Below are positions 26,299 to 34,575 of a stretch of DNA of 55,052 bases, piece after piece. The stretch's first letter is position 1; every line of letters starts with the position of its first letter. The position numbers were made by a program, and so were the translations under genes. The DNA is from Candidatus Poribacteria bacterium (GTDB lineage: Bacteria; Poribacteria; WGA-4E; WGA-3G), in NCBI GenBank assembly GCA_028824685.1, contig JAPPCZ010000018.1, positions 1 to 55,052 of the forward strand, given 5' to 3'. The notes beneath the pieces are model-generated. The model was not told the DNA's origin, did no database searches, and saw only the letters and a program-made list of their open reading frames with translations.

Positions 26299-26447
26299 AT
26301 GGATATTATAACACTTTTCTGTGAAATTGACGACTTTTTCTTGCGTATGAACAATATCAAGCACAATACCAGTTGCCAGAAATACCCGGAACCCGCAATA
26401 CACGTGGCAGACCGAGGTGCCTTCATCCGAGCGAAGTCATGACGATA
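26299..26447 (+). pseudogene. IS982-family transposase, N-terminal remnant
   Basis: The ATG at 26299 begins MDIITLFCEIDDFF, the usual start of IS982-type transposases. One frameshift at about 26344 must be crossed, after which the next frame continues AYEQYQAQYQLPEI, TRGRPR and HPSEVMTILAL, again as in IS982 proteins. Similarity stops at about 26447, where an IS1-family remnant starts on the other strand. About the first 50 residues of some 300 survive. An imperfect palindrome just upstream (AGAGAACCCTTTGT / ACAAAGGAGTTCTCT) may be the element end. Confidence 0.7.
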
Positions 26448-26722
26448 CTTGCGCTTGAAGCGTCCGAACCAATGTCTCATCAAGCAGTTGTTGCGTTCTA
26501 TCCGATGTGTTTCTGCTTTCGTTTGAACATGTTTTGAAGCAGGTAATAAGGTTTCATAAGCGTGCCATTTGCCGGTAAAATATACGCTAACATCTAATGC
26601 AGCAAGGCGTGTTGTGAGTTTCTCAAGTGTTTCTTTGTTGCGTCCGCCACATTCCCACTCTATGAGGTGTCCGGTATTTCTGTCAAGTGCTTTCCATATC
26701 CAAACAAGGTTATTCAGTTTTC
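26447..26722 (-). pseudogene. IS1-family transposase, C-terminal part remnant
   Basis: Read on the minus strand, the frame from about 26719 gives LVWIWKALDRNTGHLIEW, GGRNKETLEKL, YFTGKWHAYETLLPASKH, then THRIERNNCLMRHWFGRFKRK, matching the catalytic half of IS1-type (InsB) transposases including the RIERxN segment. Similarity ends at about 26447 at the junction with the IS982 remnant; upstream an in-frame TGA at about 26722 and lack of the N-terminal zinc part show it is broken. The terminal YFTGKWHAYE helix is intact, so decay is recent. Confidence 0.75.
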
Positions 26723-26995
26723 AATATTTTGGGTGGTTTTTTGCTATGACGTTAATTTAATGTGTTGTTATCTTGTCCGTGTCTTTAGTCCCGTATGAAG
26801 AATAAATAAATATTTCGGTAATTTCTTTAGTCCCGCTGAATGCGCGTAGGCATTCAGCGGGACTAAAGAAATGGAGGGCACTCGTTTTCTATAAACATAG
26901 CGTCCCTACGGGACTAAAGAACAATGTTCAGGTTTCTGGGTATTAACTTTCAGTAAGTCTCAATACCAGAAAACTCTTAAAACTGAATAACCCTG
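26708..26995. mobile_element. TIR-bounded palindromic element holding array C
   Basis: GGTTATTCAGTTTT (26708-26721) is inverted relative to AAAACTGAATAACCCTG (26979-26995), the same TIR family as the MITE at 14250-14424. Between them are a truncated hairpin unit (26782-26795), a perfect 23-bp inverted repeat (26821-26843 and 26850-26872, 6-nt loop) whose outer arms are hairpin units, and a full unit at 26888-26923: again + + - -. I find no flanking target duplication, and the left end overlaps the IS1 remnant. The 1.1-kb gap 26036-27166 holds no intact gene. Confidence 0.65.
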
Positions 26996-27012
26996 GCATA
27001 AACCACGCTCTC

Positions 27013-27041
27013 TTGACCTCATGTATTGTATGTGATATAAT
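27013..27041 (+). promoter_or_regulatory. sigma70 promoter of the 14-repeat WD40 gene
   Basis: TTGACC (27013-27018) and TATAAT (27036-27041) are separated by 17 bp. The start codon is 125 bp further on, so the leader is long. The promoter lies 18 bp outside the right TIR of the preceding repeat element. Confidence 0.75.
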
Positions 27042-27166
27042 AACAGCATTCAAAGGGTTTGTCAATTGTGCTAAACATGTATGGGAACGCGCTCACCCTG
27101 ATTCTATACCTAACTTTACTATCTTTTTAAAATCTCAAAATGAAATTCTAAATAAGTATTTTTATC

Positions 27167-29062
27167 ATGAAAAAAACGCTCTTTTCAATTGTAACTATTT
27201 GGCTTTTTATATTTGCTTTTGTTCCGAATATCTTCGCGCAAGAGTATACAAAATGGAGTTTACCCGAAGGCGCAAAAGCCCGCCTCGGTAAAGGTTCAAT
27301 ACAGGAAATAGCGTATTCTCCTGATGGCACACGTTTGGCGGTAGCGAGCAGCATCGGTATTTGGATCTATGACGCGCAGACAGGTGAAGAACTTGACCTC
27401 CTTATAGGGCATACGTATGTGGTTAGAAGCGTTGCGTTCAGTCCAGATGGTGAAATACTTGCGAGTGCAAGTTATGACGAGACTATCCGTTTGTGGGACG
27501 CGCGTACCGGCACACATCTTCGGACACTCACAGGCCATACGACTTTGATCTTAAGCGTTGTGTTCAGTCCGGATGGTTCAAAGTTAGCGAGTGGAGGTAT
27601 TGATCAAACCGTGCGTCTATGGGATGTGCAAACCGGCAAGTCTCTACGAACGTTCAAAGGGCATACAGGCGGGATCATAAAAGTAGCGTTCAGTCCGAAT
27701 GGTAAAATATTAGCGAGTGGAAGCAATGACAGAACTGTGCGTCTGTGGAATGTGCGAACTGGCAAGTCTCTAAAGACATTGCAAGGACATTCAGAAGGAA
27801 TCAGAAGCATATCGTTCAGTCCAGATGGCAAAACATTAGCGACTGGAAGTTATATGGACGAAACTATTCATTTATGGGATGTGCGAACCGGTAAACCTCT
27901 TCGTAGACTCAAAGGACATAAGGGTTTTATCTCAAGCGTTGTGTTCAGTCCGGATGGTGAAATACTTGCGAGTGGGAGTGATGACCAAACCGTGCGTCTG
28001 TGGGATGTGCAAACGGGCATATCTATTCGGGTGTTAACTGGACATTTCGAGTTAGTCGATAGCTTAGTATTCAGTCCGGATGGAAAGACACTGGTGAGTG
28101 GGAGTTATTTTGGTGAAACCATTCATCTGTGGGATGTACAGACAGGTATATCTCTTAGGACACTGACTGGACATATGGATATTGTCCATAGCGTCATGTT
28201 CAGTCCAGATGGCAAGACATTGGCGAGTGGCGGTAGAAGCGGAATTGTACGTCTATGGGATGTGCAAACTGGTGCGTCTCTACGAACGTTCAGCGGACAT
28301 ACGAAGCGCGTCTATAGTGTTATGTTCAGTCCAGATGGCAAGACATTGGCAAGTGCAAGTGATGACAAGATCTTTCCTCTATGGAATGTGCAAACTGGTG
28401 CACATCGTCTAATACCAACAGGAGGCAGATATACGCTTGCAAGTGCCAATGTCGTGTTTAGCCGTGTCGTGTTTAGTTCGGATGGAAAAATGTTGGCAAG
28501 TGTGGGTTGGGACAATGCCGTGCGTTTGTGGGATATGCAAAAAGGCACTCATCTACGGGCGTTAAAAGGGGATAAGGCTGGTTTCAACAGTGCTGCATTT
28601 AGTCCAGATGGGAAGATGATCGTAGGTGGGGGCAGGGACAATACTGTTCGTTTGTGGGATGTGCGAACCGGCACATCTGTTCGAACGTTGGAGGAGCATA
28701 CGGGACGTGTCAACAGCGTTGCGTTCAGTCCAGATGGGAAGATGATAGTGAGTGCAAGTGATGACACCACTGTTCGTTTATGGGATGCGCAAAGTGGCAC
28801 TTTACTTAGAACAATGAAAGGGCATACGAGTAATATCTATAGCGTTGCATTCAGTCCGAATGGTAAAATATTAGCGAGTGGGAGTAGGGACGAAACCGTG
28901 CGTTTGTGGGATGTGCGAACCGGCGCGCCTCTCTTGACTTTGGCAGGACATAAATCTGCAGTCACTGATGTCGCGTTCAGTCCAGATGGAAAAGTAATCG
29001 CAAGCTCAAGCGGTGGCGGTAACGTGCTGCTGTGGGAATTCACGTTTGCACACGTGTATTAG
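27167..29062 (+). CDS. Exported 14-repeat WD40 protein
   Basis: A signal peptide (1-25, NIFAQ) is followed by 14 WD40 repeats that fill the rest of the 631 residues, each near 42 residues with VAFSPDGKxLASGSxDxTVRLWDVxTG and a following GH. Fourteen repeats would make two seven-blade propellers. The tenth repeat is longer and the ninth ends LWN, so the hinge between propellers may lie near residues 400-440. Unlike the other exported WD40 proteins here it has no cohesin, dockerin or NYPNPFNPETWIPY domain and simply stops after the last blade. The repeats are similar at DNA level, which favours copy-number change by recombination. Confidence 0.9.
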   Translation: MKKTLFSIVTIWLFIFAFVPNIFAQEYTKWSLPEGAKARLGKGSIQEIAYSPDGTRLAVASSIGIWIYDAQTGEELDLLIGHTYVVRSVAFSPDGEILASASYDETIRLWDARTGTHLRTLTGHTTLILSVVFSPDGSKLASGGIDQTVRLWDVQTGKSLRTFKGHTGGIIKVAFSPNGKILASGSNDRTVRLWNVRTGKSLKTLQGHSEGIRSISFSPDGKTLATGSYMDETIHLWDVRTGKPLRRLKGHKGFISSVVFSPDGEILASGSDDQTVRLWDVQTGISIRVLTGHFELVDSLVFSPDGKTLVSGSYFGETIHLWDVQTGISLRTLTGHMDIVHSVMFSPDGKTLASGGRSGIVRLWDVQTGASLRTFSGHTKRVYSVMFSPDGKTLASASDDKIFPLWNVQTGAHRLIPTGGRYTLASANVVFSRVVFSSDGKMLASVGWDNAVRLWDMQKGTHLRALKGDKAGFNSAAFSPDGKMIVGGGRDNTVRLWDVRTGTSVRTLEEHTGRVNSVAFSPDGKMIVSASDDTTVRLWDAQSGTLLRTMKGHTSNIYSVAFSPNGKILASGSRDETVRLWDVRTGAPLLTLAGHKSAVTDVAFSPDGKVIASSSGGGNVLLWEFTFAHVY

Positions 29063-29101
29063 AAAGTGATCAAAGGGCCTGCCAACATTAGACAAATTGT
29101 A

Positions 29102-29130
29102 TTGAAATTGTATTGCTAACAAGGTATATT
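29102..29130 (+). promoter_or_regulatory. Probable sigma70 promoter for the VOC/queE run
   Basis: TTGAAA (29102-29107) and TATATT (29125-29130) are 17 bp apart, about 100 bp before the VOC protein start codon. Confidence 0.5.
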
Positions 29131-29233
29131 ATTTAAGGTTAATTTACCATCCTTGAAAGAAACTTATGAATTACGTGTTGACAAATTTGTTGTTCTAAAA
29201 ATCATATATGCAATTTATCAAAAGGAGTTCTTT

Positions 29234-29605
29234 ATGGCATTTACATTTCATCATATCCATCTCAGATGTGAAGACCTTGACGGTGCAATTGAATATTACG
29301 AAAAGATGTTTGACGGAAAGGTAACCGATACTGTTGAAGTCAGAGGGTTAAAAATTGTCCGGATGGAAATTGGTGGGGAACGCATCTTCCTCTCTCCCAA
29401 ATTTGGCGATATGGATGTTGAACCGACGAGCGGCAATCCGCGCTGGGGTGTCTATCAACTCGCTTTTACTGTAGAAGACCTTGACGCTACAGTTGCCGAA
29501 CTTCAGAAAAAGGGGGCAGAACTTGAAGACCTAAAACCTTCCGGACTCATGATGGCATTTTTTAAGGGACCAGATAACGTTCAGATTGAACTCATTGAAG
29601 CTTAA
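29234..29605 (+). CDS. VOC-family (glyoxalase/dioxygenase-like) protein
   Basis: The 123-residue protein is a single vicinal-oxygen-chelate unit: FHHIHLRCEDLDGAIEYYEKMFDGKV, then WGVYQLAFTVEDLDATVAELQKKGAEL and a final DNVQIELIEA with the metal-ligand Glu. Members act as glyoxalases, dioxygenases or resistance proteins; which is not clear from sequence. The ATG at 29234 is chosen because AAAGGAG (29221-29227) is 6 nt upstream and the fold starts there; a longer frame to 29153 adds unrelated residues. It is followed by queE. Confidence 0.85.
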   Translation: MAFTFHHIHLRCEDLDGAIEYYEKMFDGKVTDTVEVRGLKIVRMEIGGERIFLSPKFGDMDVEPTSGNPRWGVYQLAFTVEDLDATVAELQKKGAELEDLKPSGLMMAFFKGPDNVQIELIEA

Positions 29606-29661
29606 GTGCTTTTAAGAAAAAATGTGTTTCCTTCTTCCTAATTCTAACTGTGGGATTTTCT

Positions 29662-30342
29662 ATGAAATATAGCGAACTGTTTCATACAATTCAGGGTGAA
29701 GGACAACTCATAGGGGTTCCATCTGTTTTCTTTCGAACAAGTTATTGCAATCTGAGATGTACTTGGTGTGACACGCCTTATACATCTTGGGAACCTGAAA
29801 ATAAAGATATTACCGTTGCAGAAAGTGTTGCAGCAATTACTCAATTCGGGTGCAAGCATGTCGTAATTACTGGTGGTGAACCGTTTATTCAAACCAAGGA
29901 ATTGATAATCCTCTGCCGCGAGTTAGATCGACAGGGGCATCACATCACAATTGAAACAAATGCCACACTTTTCGCAGAAGTTACCGCACACTTAATTTCA
30001 ATGAGTCCAAAGTTGCGCAATTCCAACCCTCCGTCAGAAAATCGTTTTTATAAACGGCACGAACGGGGACGTATCTGTCCTGAAGTTATCCGCAAGTTTT
30101 TAGACACCTATACGTGTCAAGTAAAGTTTGTTGTAGATACACCGGACGATCTTGTGGAAATTCAAACCTTGCAAGCCGATATTGACATTCCCGCTGAAAC
30201 TATTATGTTGATGCCTCAAGGCAAAAACCCACAGGTACTAAATCAGAAGCAGGAATGGTTAGTTGCACTTTGCAAAGAAAATGGGTATCGTTATTCACCG
30301 CGCGTGCATGTTGATATCTGGGGTGAAAAACGTGGTGTATAG
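29662..30342 (+). CDS. queE: 7-carboxy-7-deazaguanine synthase
   Basis: The 226-residue radical SAM enzyme makes the 7-deazaguanine core used for queuosine and related bases. It starts SELFHTIQGEGQLIGVPSVFFRTSYCNLRCTWCDT, with cluster cysteines 29, 33 and 36 (CxxxCxxC), and has VVITGGEPF for SAM binding. The overall length and short N terminus fit QueE rather than other radical SAM enzymes. No other queuosine gene is in the window. The amidohydrolase gene starts 3 bp after its stop, so they are co-transcribed. A GTG at 29650 is an alternative start. Confidence 0.92.
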   Translation: MKYSELFHTIQGEGQLIGVPSVFFRTSYCNLRCTWCDTPYTSWEPENKDITVAESVAAITQFGCKHVVITGGEPFIQTKELIILCRELDRQGHHITIETNATLFAEVTAHLISMSPKLRNSNPPSENRFYKRHERGRICPEVIRKFLDTYTCQVKFVVDTPDDLVEIQTLQADIDIPAETIMLMPQGKNPQVLNQKQEWLVALCKENGYRYSPRVHVDIWGEKRGV

Positions 30343-30345
30343 CCA

Positions 30346-31464
30346 ATGAAATATGATATTCTACTCAAGGGTGGTACTGTCATTGATTCCGCCCAGGGAT
30401 TAAATGCACTTCGCGATGTTGCGATTACGGATGGAGTTGTTGCTGCAATTGAGCAGAATATTCCAGAAGCTTTGGCAAAACAGACCATTTCTGTCAAGAA
30501 TCAATACGTCACACCAGGGTTGATAGACATCCATACGCATGTCTATTACGGTGTTACAACGTGGGGTATTAAAGCCGATAGCATTTGCGCTACATCGGGC
30601 ACAACAACGGCTGTTGATGCTGGTAGTGCCAGTTGGGCAACTTTCCCGGGTTTCCGTGAATTCATCGCAGAACCTGCACAAACGAACATATTAAACTACA
30701 TTCACATTTCCGGTATTGGACTTGTCTACGGTCCAGTTGGCGAGATGCATGACCTCGCTTATGCTGATCCCGATCGCGTTGCTGATACGTTAAAAGCCAA
30801 TCGTGACATCACCGTCGGTGTGAAAGTACGACAAGGCAAAATGCAAGTTGGTGATAACGGCGTAGAACCACTGAAACTTGCTATTCAAGCAGCGGAACAG
30901 GCTGGAACACCTGTGATGTGTCATATTGGTGCAGGTGTACCGCTTCCAGATGTTTTGGAATTGATGCGACCGGGTGATGTAATTACCCACTGTTTTCAAG
31001 GAAATGGTGATAACATCGTTGACGAAAAAGGAAGGGTCATCCCAGAGGCATGGCAGGCACAGCAAGATGGTGTCATCTTTGATGTTGGGCATGGAGCAGG
31101 GAGTTTTCATTACGAAATTGCACAGCGTGCGATGGAACAAGGTTTTATTTCCGATGTTATCAGCACCGACCTTCATACCGGAAATATCAACGGTCCCGTT
31201 TATGATCTGCCAACAACATTATCAAAACTGATGCATCTTGGACTTTCGTTTGAGCAAGTGATTGAAAAAGCAACCTTCAATGCTGCTAAAGCCATCAAAC
31301 GCGAAAAATTACTTGGCAATCTTAAAATAGGGACAACAGCGGATATAGCGGTTTTAGAAGTGATTGATGGTGAATTTGAATTTCACGATGCCCATGGAAC
31401 AAAATTTATCGGTACTCAGAAAATCAATGCCGCTTTAACGATTCGCGAAGGAAAAATACTATAG
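30346..31464 (+). CDS. Amidohydrolase/deacetylase family metallohydrolase
   Basis: The 372-residue protein has the amidohydrolase arrangement: N-terminal beta domain, metal motif GLIDIHTHVY (His63, His65), likely carbamylated Lys in VGVKVRQGK, further His in CHIGAG and THCFQG, and catalytic Asp in STDLHTG. This pattern matches the amidohydrolase/deacetylase subgroup near dihydroorotase and D-aminoacylase-like enzymes. The substrate is unknown. It lies between queE (3 bp gap) and a small membrane-anchored protein whose ATG directly follows its stop. Confidence 0.85.
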   Translation: MKYDILLKGGTVIDSAQGLNALRDVAITDGVVAAIEQNIPEALAKQTISVKNQYVTPGLIDIHTHVYYGVTTWGIKADSICATSGTTTAVDAGSASWATFPGFREFIAEPAQTNILNYIHISGIGLVYGPVGEMHDLAYADPDRVADTLKANRDITVGVKVRQGKMQVGDNGVEPLKLAIQAAEQAGTPVMCHIGAGVPLPDVLELMRPGDVITHCFQGNGDNIVDEKGRVIPEAWQAQQDGVIFDVGHGAGSFHYEIAQRAMEQGFISDVISTDLHTGNINGPVYDLPTTLSKLMHLGLSFEQVIEKATFNAAKAIKREKLLGNLKIGTTADIAVLEVIDGEFEFHDAHGTKFIGTQKINAALTIREGKIL

Positions 31465-31893
31465 ATGTCACTCATAGCGCAGAAGATCAGTGGTTGTTAC
31501 CGACGTGTTCTTATTTTTCTCTTTGTAATTCTCATTGTGAGTGTAGGTGCCGGATTATTCGTTTACAACCGAGTCGGAGGTGCTGAAGGCTTGCGGTACT
31601 GGATGGCATCACGCGCCTTAAACGGTACTGAAAAACTCCTTATAACTAACCGTCCGGATGGTGTCTCACAAGAAACCGTAAAGGAACAATTTCAGATTGT
31701 TCGCGATGCTATTCACAAGCGGCAGGTTAATCTAAAATCCCTTTATGACTTGCTCAATTCATTTCAAACTAAATTTCACAACCCGGGATTATCAACAATA
31801 ATTAAACCTTCAACACCGGAAGCAGAGGAATTTCTGACCAAGCTTGGAGAAACTATTATTCTTGATAACTCGGACAATCCTGAAAAACTTTGA
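31465..31893 (+). CDS. Small membrane-anchored protein, unknown
   Basis: The 142-residue protein has one hydrophobic segment (about 15-35, LIFLFVILIVSVGAGLFVY) after a basic start, then a soluble part with helical composition, so it is probably anchored with the C-terminal part outside. I do not recognise a family. Its ATG immediately follows the stop of the amidohydrolase gene, so it is co-transcribed and likely translationally coupled. Its last ten codons (DNSDNPEKL and stop) are repeated 271 bp downstream, flanking a repeat island. Confidence 0.65.
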   Translation: MSLIAQKISGCYRRVLIFLFVILIVSVGAGLFVYNRVGGAEGLRYWMASRALNGTEKLLITNRPDGVSQETVKEQFQIVRDAIHKRQVNLKSLYDLLNSFQTKFHNPGLSTIIKPSTPEAEEFLTKLGETIILDNSDNPEKL

Positions 31894-32184
31894 TGTGATT
31901 AAAATCTTATCTAACGTAAGTTCGAATCATTAAATCCGAATATAAATGCAGGTTGTGTAGAACGAGCGAACCCCATAAATCAACGCTATGAATGCCTCTA
32001 TGGCATTCAGCGGATGTCAATTTAGCAAAACTGTTCTTGTAGGTTGGGTTGAACCGCAGGTGAAACCCAACATTTCGAGGATGTTAAAGCGTTCCATGTT
32101 GGGTTTCGTGCCTCAACCCAACCTACAAGAGACTGACAACTCGGATAATCCTGAAAAACTTTGATGTAGTGAAATTTCTATCTA
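31864..32184. repeat. Second repeat island flanked by a ~50-nt direct duplication
   Basis: Positions 31864-31913 and 32135-32184 are direct repeats (42 of 50 nt identical; 31 of the first 33). They cover the end and stop of the upstream gene and, in the second copy, the stop codon of the convergent kinase-like gene. The ~221-nt island between has a palindrome around CGCTATGAATGCC / GGCATTCAGCG (about 31984-32011) and a larger one (32037-32074 with 32095-32128), and ends in CCCAACCTACAAGAGACT. No gene is seen in it. Confidence 0.8.
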
Positions 32185-33255
32185 TGCAATGTCTGCCTGA
32201 AATTTTCCAATCATTTCACGGATTTGGATAATATAAATATCATCACTCAAATCAGTGTTAATAATCAGTTCTATTGCCCGTTGAAATCTCAACTGGGCAT
32301 CTCCCCACGCATCTAACAAAATTTGATTTTCAGCCGTTTCGGGTTTTGCAACCGCTTGCAATATCCGATGCAAAATTGAGAGATAAAAAAGCAAATGATG
32401 TCCATCAACACGTGCGGCTATATCTGCTGTGGAACATTTTTCGAGATGTTCAATGACCCGTTCTGCGTAAGCATCAACCAATTCACGGTCCAGCAAAGAT
32501 ACAAAGTTAGCACCTTCTTGGGACGCACCGATACTATTAAGGTATTGTACCAACCTGCGTTCTTGCCAATCCCAACCAACACTCGCAAAATCAACGAAAT
32601 ACGGGAGTTCCCTGTCAAACACAATATTACGTGCTTGGTAGTCAAGACCGCCCAGGGTTGGTTTGGCGTCAAGCAGATGATTTGAAAGAGAAGTCCATGC
32701 TATGTCAAGTTGCGCTGCTTGCGATGCGGTAGGCGGTGTCTTACTCAGATGTTGCAGATAATCGACTGTTTTCCTACCCTGTTCAAGTAAACGTTGCAAG
32801 GTCTGCTTGAGATTAAAGTGAAATACATAGGGGTTGAATTGTGCCTCGTTTTTTCTAAAGACTTCTTCAATATGACAAAATACATTAAGAATAGTCTGCA
32901 TATCAAGCATGAGACTTGACACTGATCTACTCTGTGCTAAGGAATCAAGTGTTTGATCGCCACGCCATTCCAGTAACAAAGCTTGGTGTTGTTCAGATTC
33001 CCAAATAATTCGCGGCACAAGACATCCATCCTTGTGAAGTGTTGATAAGGTGAACTTCTCAATCTGAAATGGTGTGAAACCCGATTCGGGAACTGCATCA
33101 GTAATTTCATGCTGTTTGAGTAGATAATTCTTGCTTCTGATTTTCAGACGGCAGACGTTCTGCTTTTGTCGTTTACCGTGGTAAATCGATTCAACTGCAA
33201 TATCAGATAAGTTGATTTGGAAATGTGCTGCGATCTGCGCAAGTAGTGCTTGCAT
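32182..33255 (-). CDS. APH/choline-kinase-like phosphotransferase, divergent
   Basis: The protein resembles the aminoglycoside phosphotransferase/choline kinase fold: an N-lobe with LKIRSKNYLLKQHE (likely ATP-site Lys), then a catalytic-loop-like GGLDYQARNIVFD and a metal-motif-like YFVDFASVGWDW. The usual HGDxHxxN is altered to GLDYQARN, so activity or substrate is uncertain. I chose the ATG at 33255 (357 residues) because GGAG is 6 nt upstream; a longer frame to 33354 lacks a ribosome binding site, but cannot be excluded. It is divergent from rpsB. Confidence 0.65.
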   Translation of the reverse strand: MQALLAQIAAHFQINLSDIAVESIYHGKRQKQNVCRLKIRSKNYLLKQHEITDAVPESGFTPFQIEKFTLSTLHKDGCLVPRIIWESEQHQALLLEWRGDQTLDSLAQSRSVSSLMLDMQTILNVFCHIEEVFRKNEAQFNPYVFHFNLKQTLQRLLEQGRKTVDYLQHLSKTPPTASQAAQLDIAWTSLSNHLLDAKPTLGGLDYQARNIVFDRELPYFVDFASVGWDWQERRLVQYLNSIGASQEGANFVSLLDRELVDAYAERVIEHLEKCSTADIAARVDGHHLLFYLSILHRILQAVAKPETAENQILLDAWGDAQLRFQRAIELIINTDLSDDIYIIQIREMIGKFQADIA

Positions 33256-33370
33256 TTTGGGCTCCATATTTTTGTAAATAGACGTTGTAGCGTCGTTTAA
33301 GTTGAGATCAGTTTTACCTATCAAATAGAATTCACTTAGCGCAAAATAGCTCATAACTAAAGAAAAAATG

Positions 33371-33399
33371 TTGCATGCCTGTTACAAACGTGGTATAAT
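33371..33399 (+). promoter_or_regulatory. sigma70 promoter of the rpsB operon
   Basis: TTGCAT (33371-33376) and TATAAT (33394-33399) are exactly 17 bp apart. The rpsB start is 165 bp downstream, leaving a long leader that can fold (33446-33543). Confidence 0.8.
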
Positions 33400-33445
33400 T
33401 ATTAAAATTTGATCACATATATAAAACGGTATTACCAGAGATACA

Positions 33446-33543
33446 CACCTCCAGATTTGCACGGTGGGTTCTCTCGTCATGAGAGTCTGATGCAAATATG
33501 AAGGAGGTGGACGTATAAACCCAATGAGGAGTCTTGAGACTCC
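33446..33543 (+). promoter_or_regulatory. Structured 5' leader of rpsB
   Basis: Nested stems can form: CACCTCC/GGAGGTG (33446-33452 with 33503-33509), ATTTGCA/TGCAAAT (33455-33461 with 33491-33497) and CTCTC/GAGAG (33471-33475 with 33481-33485). A separate hairpin GGAGTC-TTGA-GACTCC lies at 33528-33543, 9 nt before the AGGAGG used by rpsB (33553-33558). Ribosomal protein S2 regulates its own operon through leader RNA in several bacteria, so an autoregulatory site is a fair guess; I recognise no published motif. Confidence 0.55.
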
Positions 33544-33564
33544 AGTAAACCCAGGAGGTTATTT

Positions 33565-34464
33565 TTGGCAGTTACAATGAAAGAACTCCTTGAATGTGGA
33601 GTTCACTTTGGTCACCAGACCAGACGTTGGAACCCGAAGATGGCAGAGTACATCTTCGCTGAACGCAACGGAATTTATATAATTGATTTGCAGAAGACGC
33701 TGAGAATGCTGGAAACAGCAGTAGATTTTGTCCAAGGCGTTGCTGCGGGAGGCGGCACAGCACTCTTTGTTGGCACAAAACGGCAATCCCAGGAAGCTGT
33801 ATTAGAGGAAGCCGCTCGTTGTGAAATGTATTACGTCAACCACCGTTGGCTTGGCGGCATGTTAACAAACTTCCAGACAATCCGGCAAAGTATCAGTAGA
33901 TTAGACGAGCTTGAGTCTGAAGAGACAAGCGGTGAACTTGAAAAACGTCCCAAAAAAGAGGTTATCCGGTTGAGGCGAGAAAAAGGAAAATTGGCGAATA
34001 ACCTCACTGGCATTAAAGAAATGTCTGTGCTCCCCGAAGTCGTTATTGTCACCGATACTCGGAAAGAACACACAGCTATTGCTGAAGCAAACAAACTCGG
34101 TATCCCCATAATTGCGATAGTAGATACGAACTGTGATCCTGATCCGATTGATCTACCGATTCCAGGCAATGATGATGCTATCCGTTCAATTCGGTTAATT
34201 TGCGCTGTTTTAGCAGAAGCAGTAATTGAAGGACGGGGTGATGCGTTAGAAGGTGAACAAACCGAAGAAGAAACAGCAAAGCCCGAAGAAACTCAGATTG
34301 ATAAAGTTGCTGAAGCTGAACGACATGAAGAACAGACAGCCCAGATGTTAGACGAAGCGCAGCTTTCTGCTGAACCTGAAGCAATTGGCGATAGTGAACA
34401 ACGGCAAGCACGTCAACCTCGTCCAAAAAGAAGAACAGGACGACCACGAAGACCCCCACAGTAG
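33565..34464 (+). CDS. rpsB: 30S ribosomal protein S2
   Basis: The 299-residue protein is S2 of the small ribosomal subunit: [30 protein letters not shown], then GLLxGG-type [18 protein letters not shown] and [38 protein letters not shown]. It is longer than the usual ~240 residues, with an acidic, Gln/Glu-rich C-terminal tail that ends in a basic run. The start is TTG with AGGAGG 6 nt upstream; this gives the canonical N terminus. The upstream ATG at 33524 and internal ATG at 33577 fit less well. It heads the translation and lipid/isoprenoid block. Confidence 0.96.
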   Translation: MAVTMKELLECGVHFGHQTRRWNPKMAEYIFAERNGIYIIDLQKTLRMLETAVDFVQGVAAGGGTALFVGTKRQSQEAVLEEAARCEMYYVNHRWLGGMLTNFQTIRQSISRLDELESEETSGELEKRPKKEVIRLRREKGKLANNLTGIKEMSVLPEVVIVTDTRKEHTAIAEANKLGIPIIAIVDTNCDPDPIDLPIPGNDDAIRSIRLICAVLAEAVIEGRGDALEGEQTEEETAKPEETQIDKVAEAERHEEQTAQMLDEAQLSAEPEAIGDSEQRQARQPRPKRRTGRPRRPPQ

Positions 34465-34575
34465 TTTTATACTCAAATACTTTCAGGATGGTAGATCCAA
34501 ATAACTGAAGGTCTTTAACTTTAGCATTCAAACGTGGTGGTTGAAAAATCAAATTGAATCTAATTCGGAGGAAAT

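Noticed and set aside
26229..26483. Minus-strand 84-codon frame as a gene
   Set aside because: Its first part is the end of the IS1 remnant and the rest is antisense to the IS982 remnant.
27013..27291. 92-codon frame before the 14-repeat WD40 gene
   Set aside because: It begins inside the promoter and overlaps the signal peptide region in another frame.
33577..34464. ATG at 33577 as the rpsB start
   Set aside because: The TTG at 33565 has AGGAGG at ideal spacing and gives the usual S2 N terminus.
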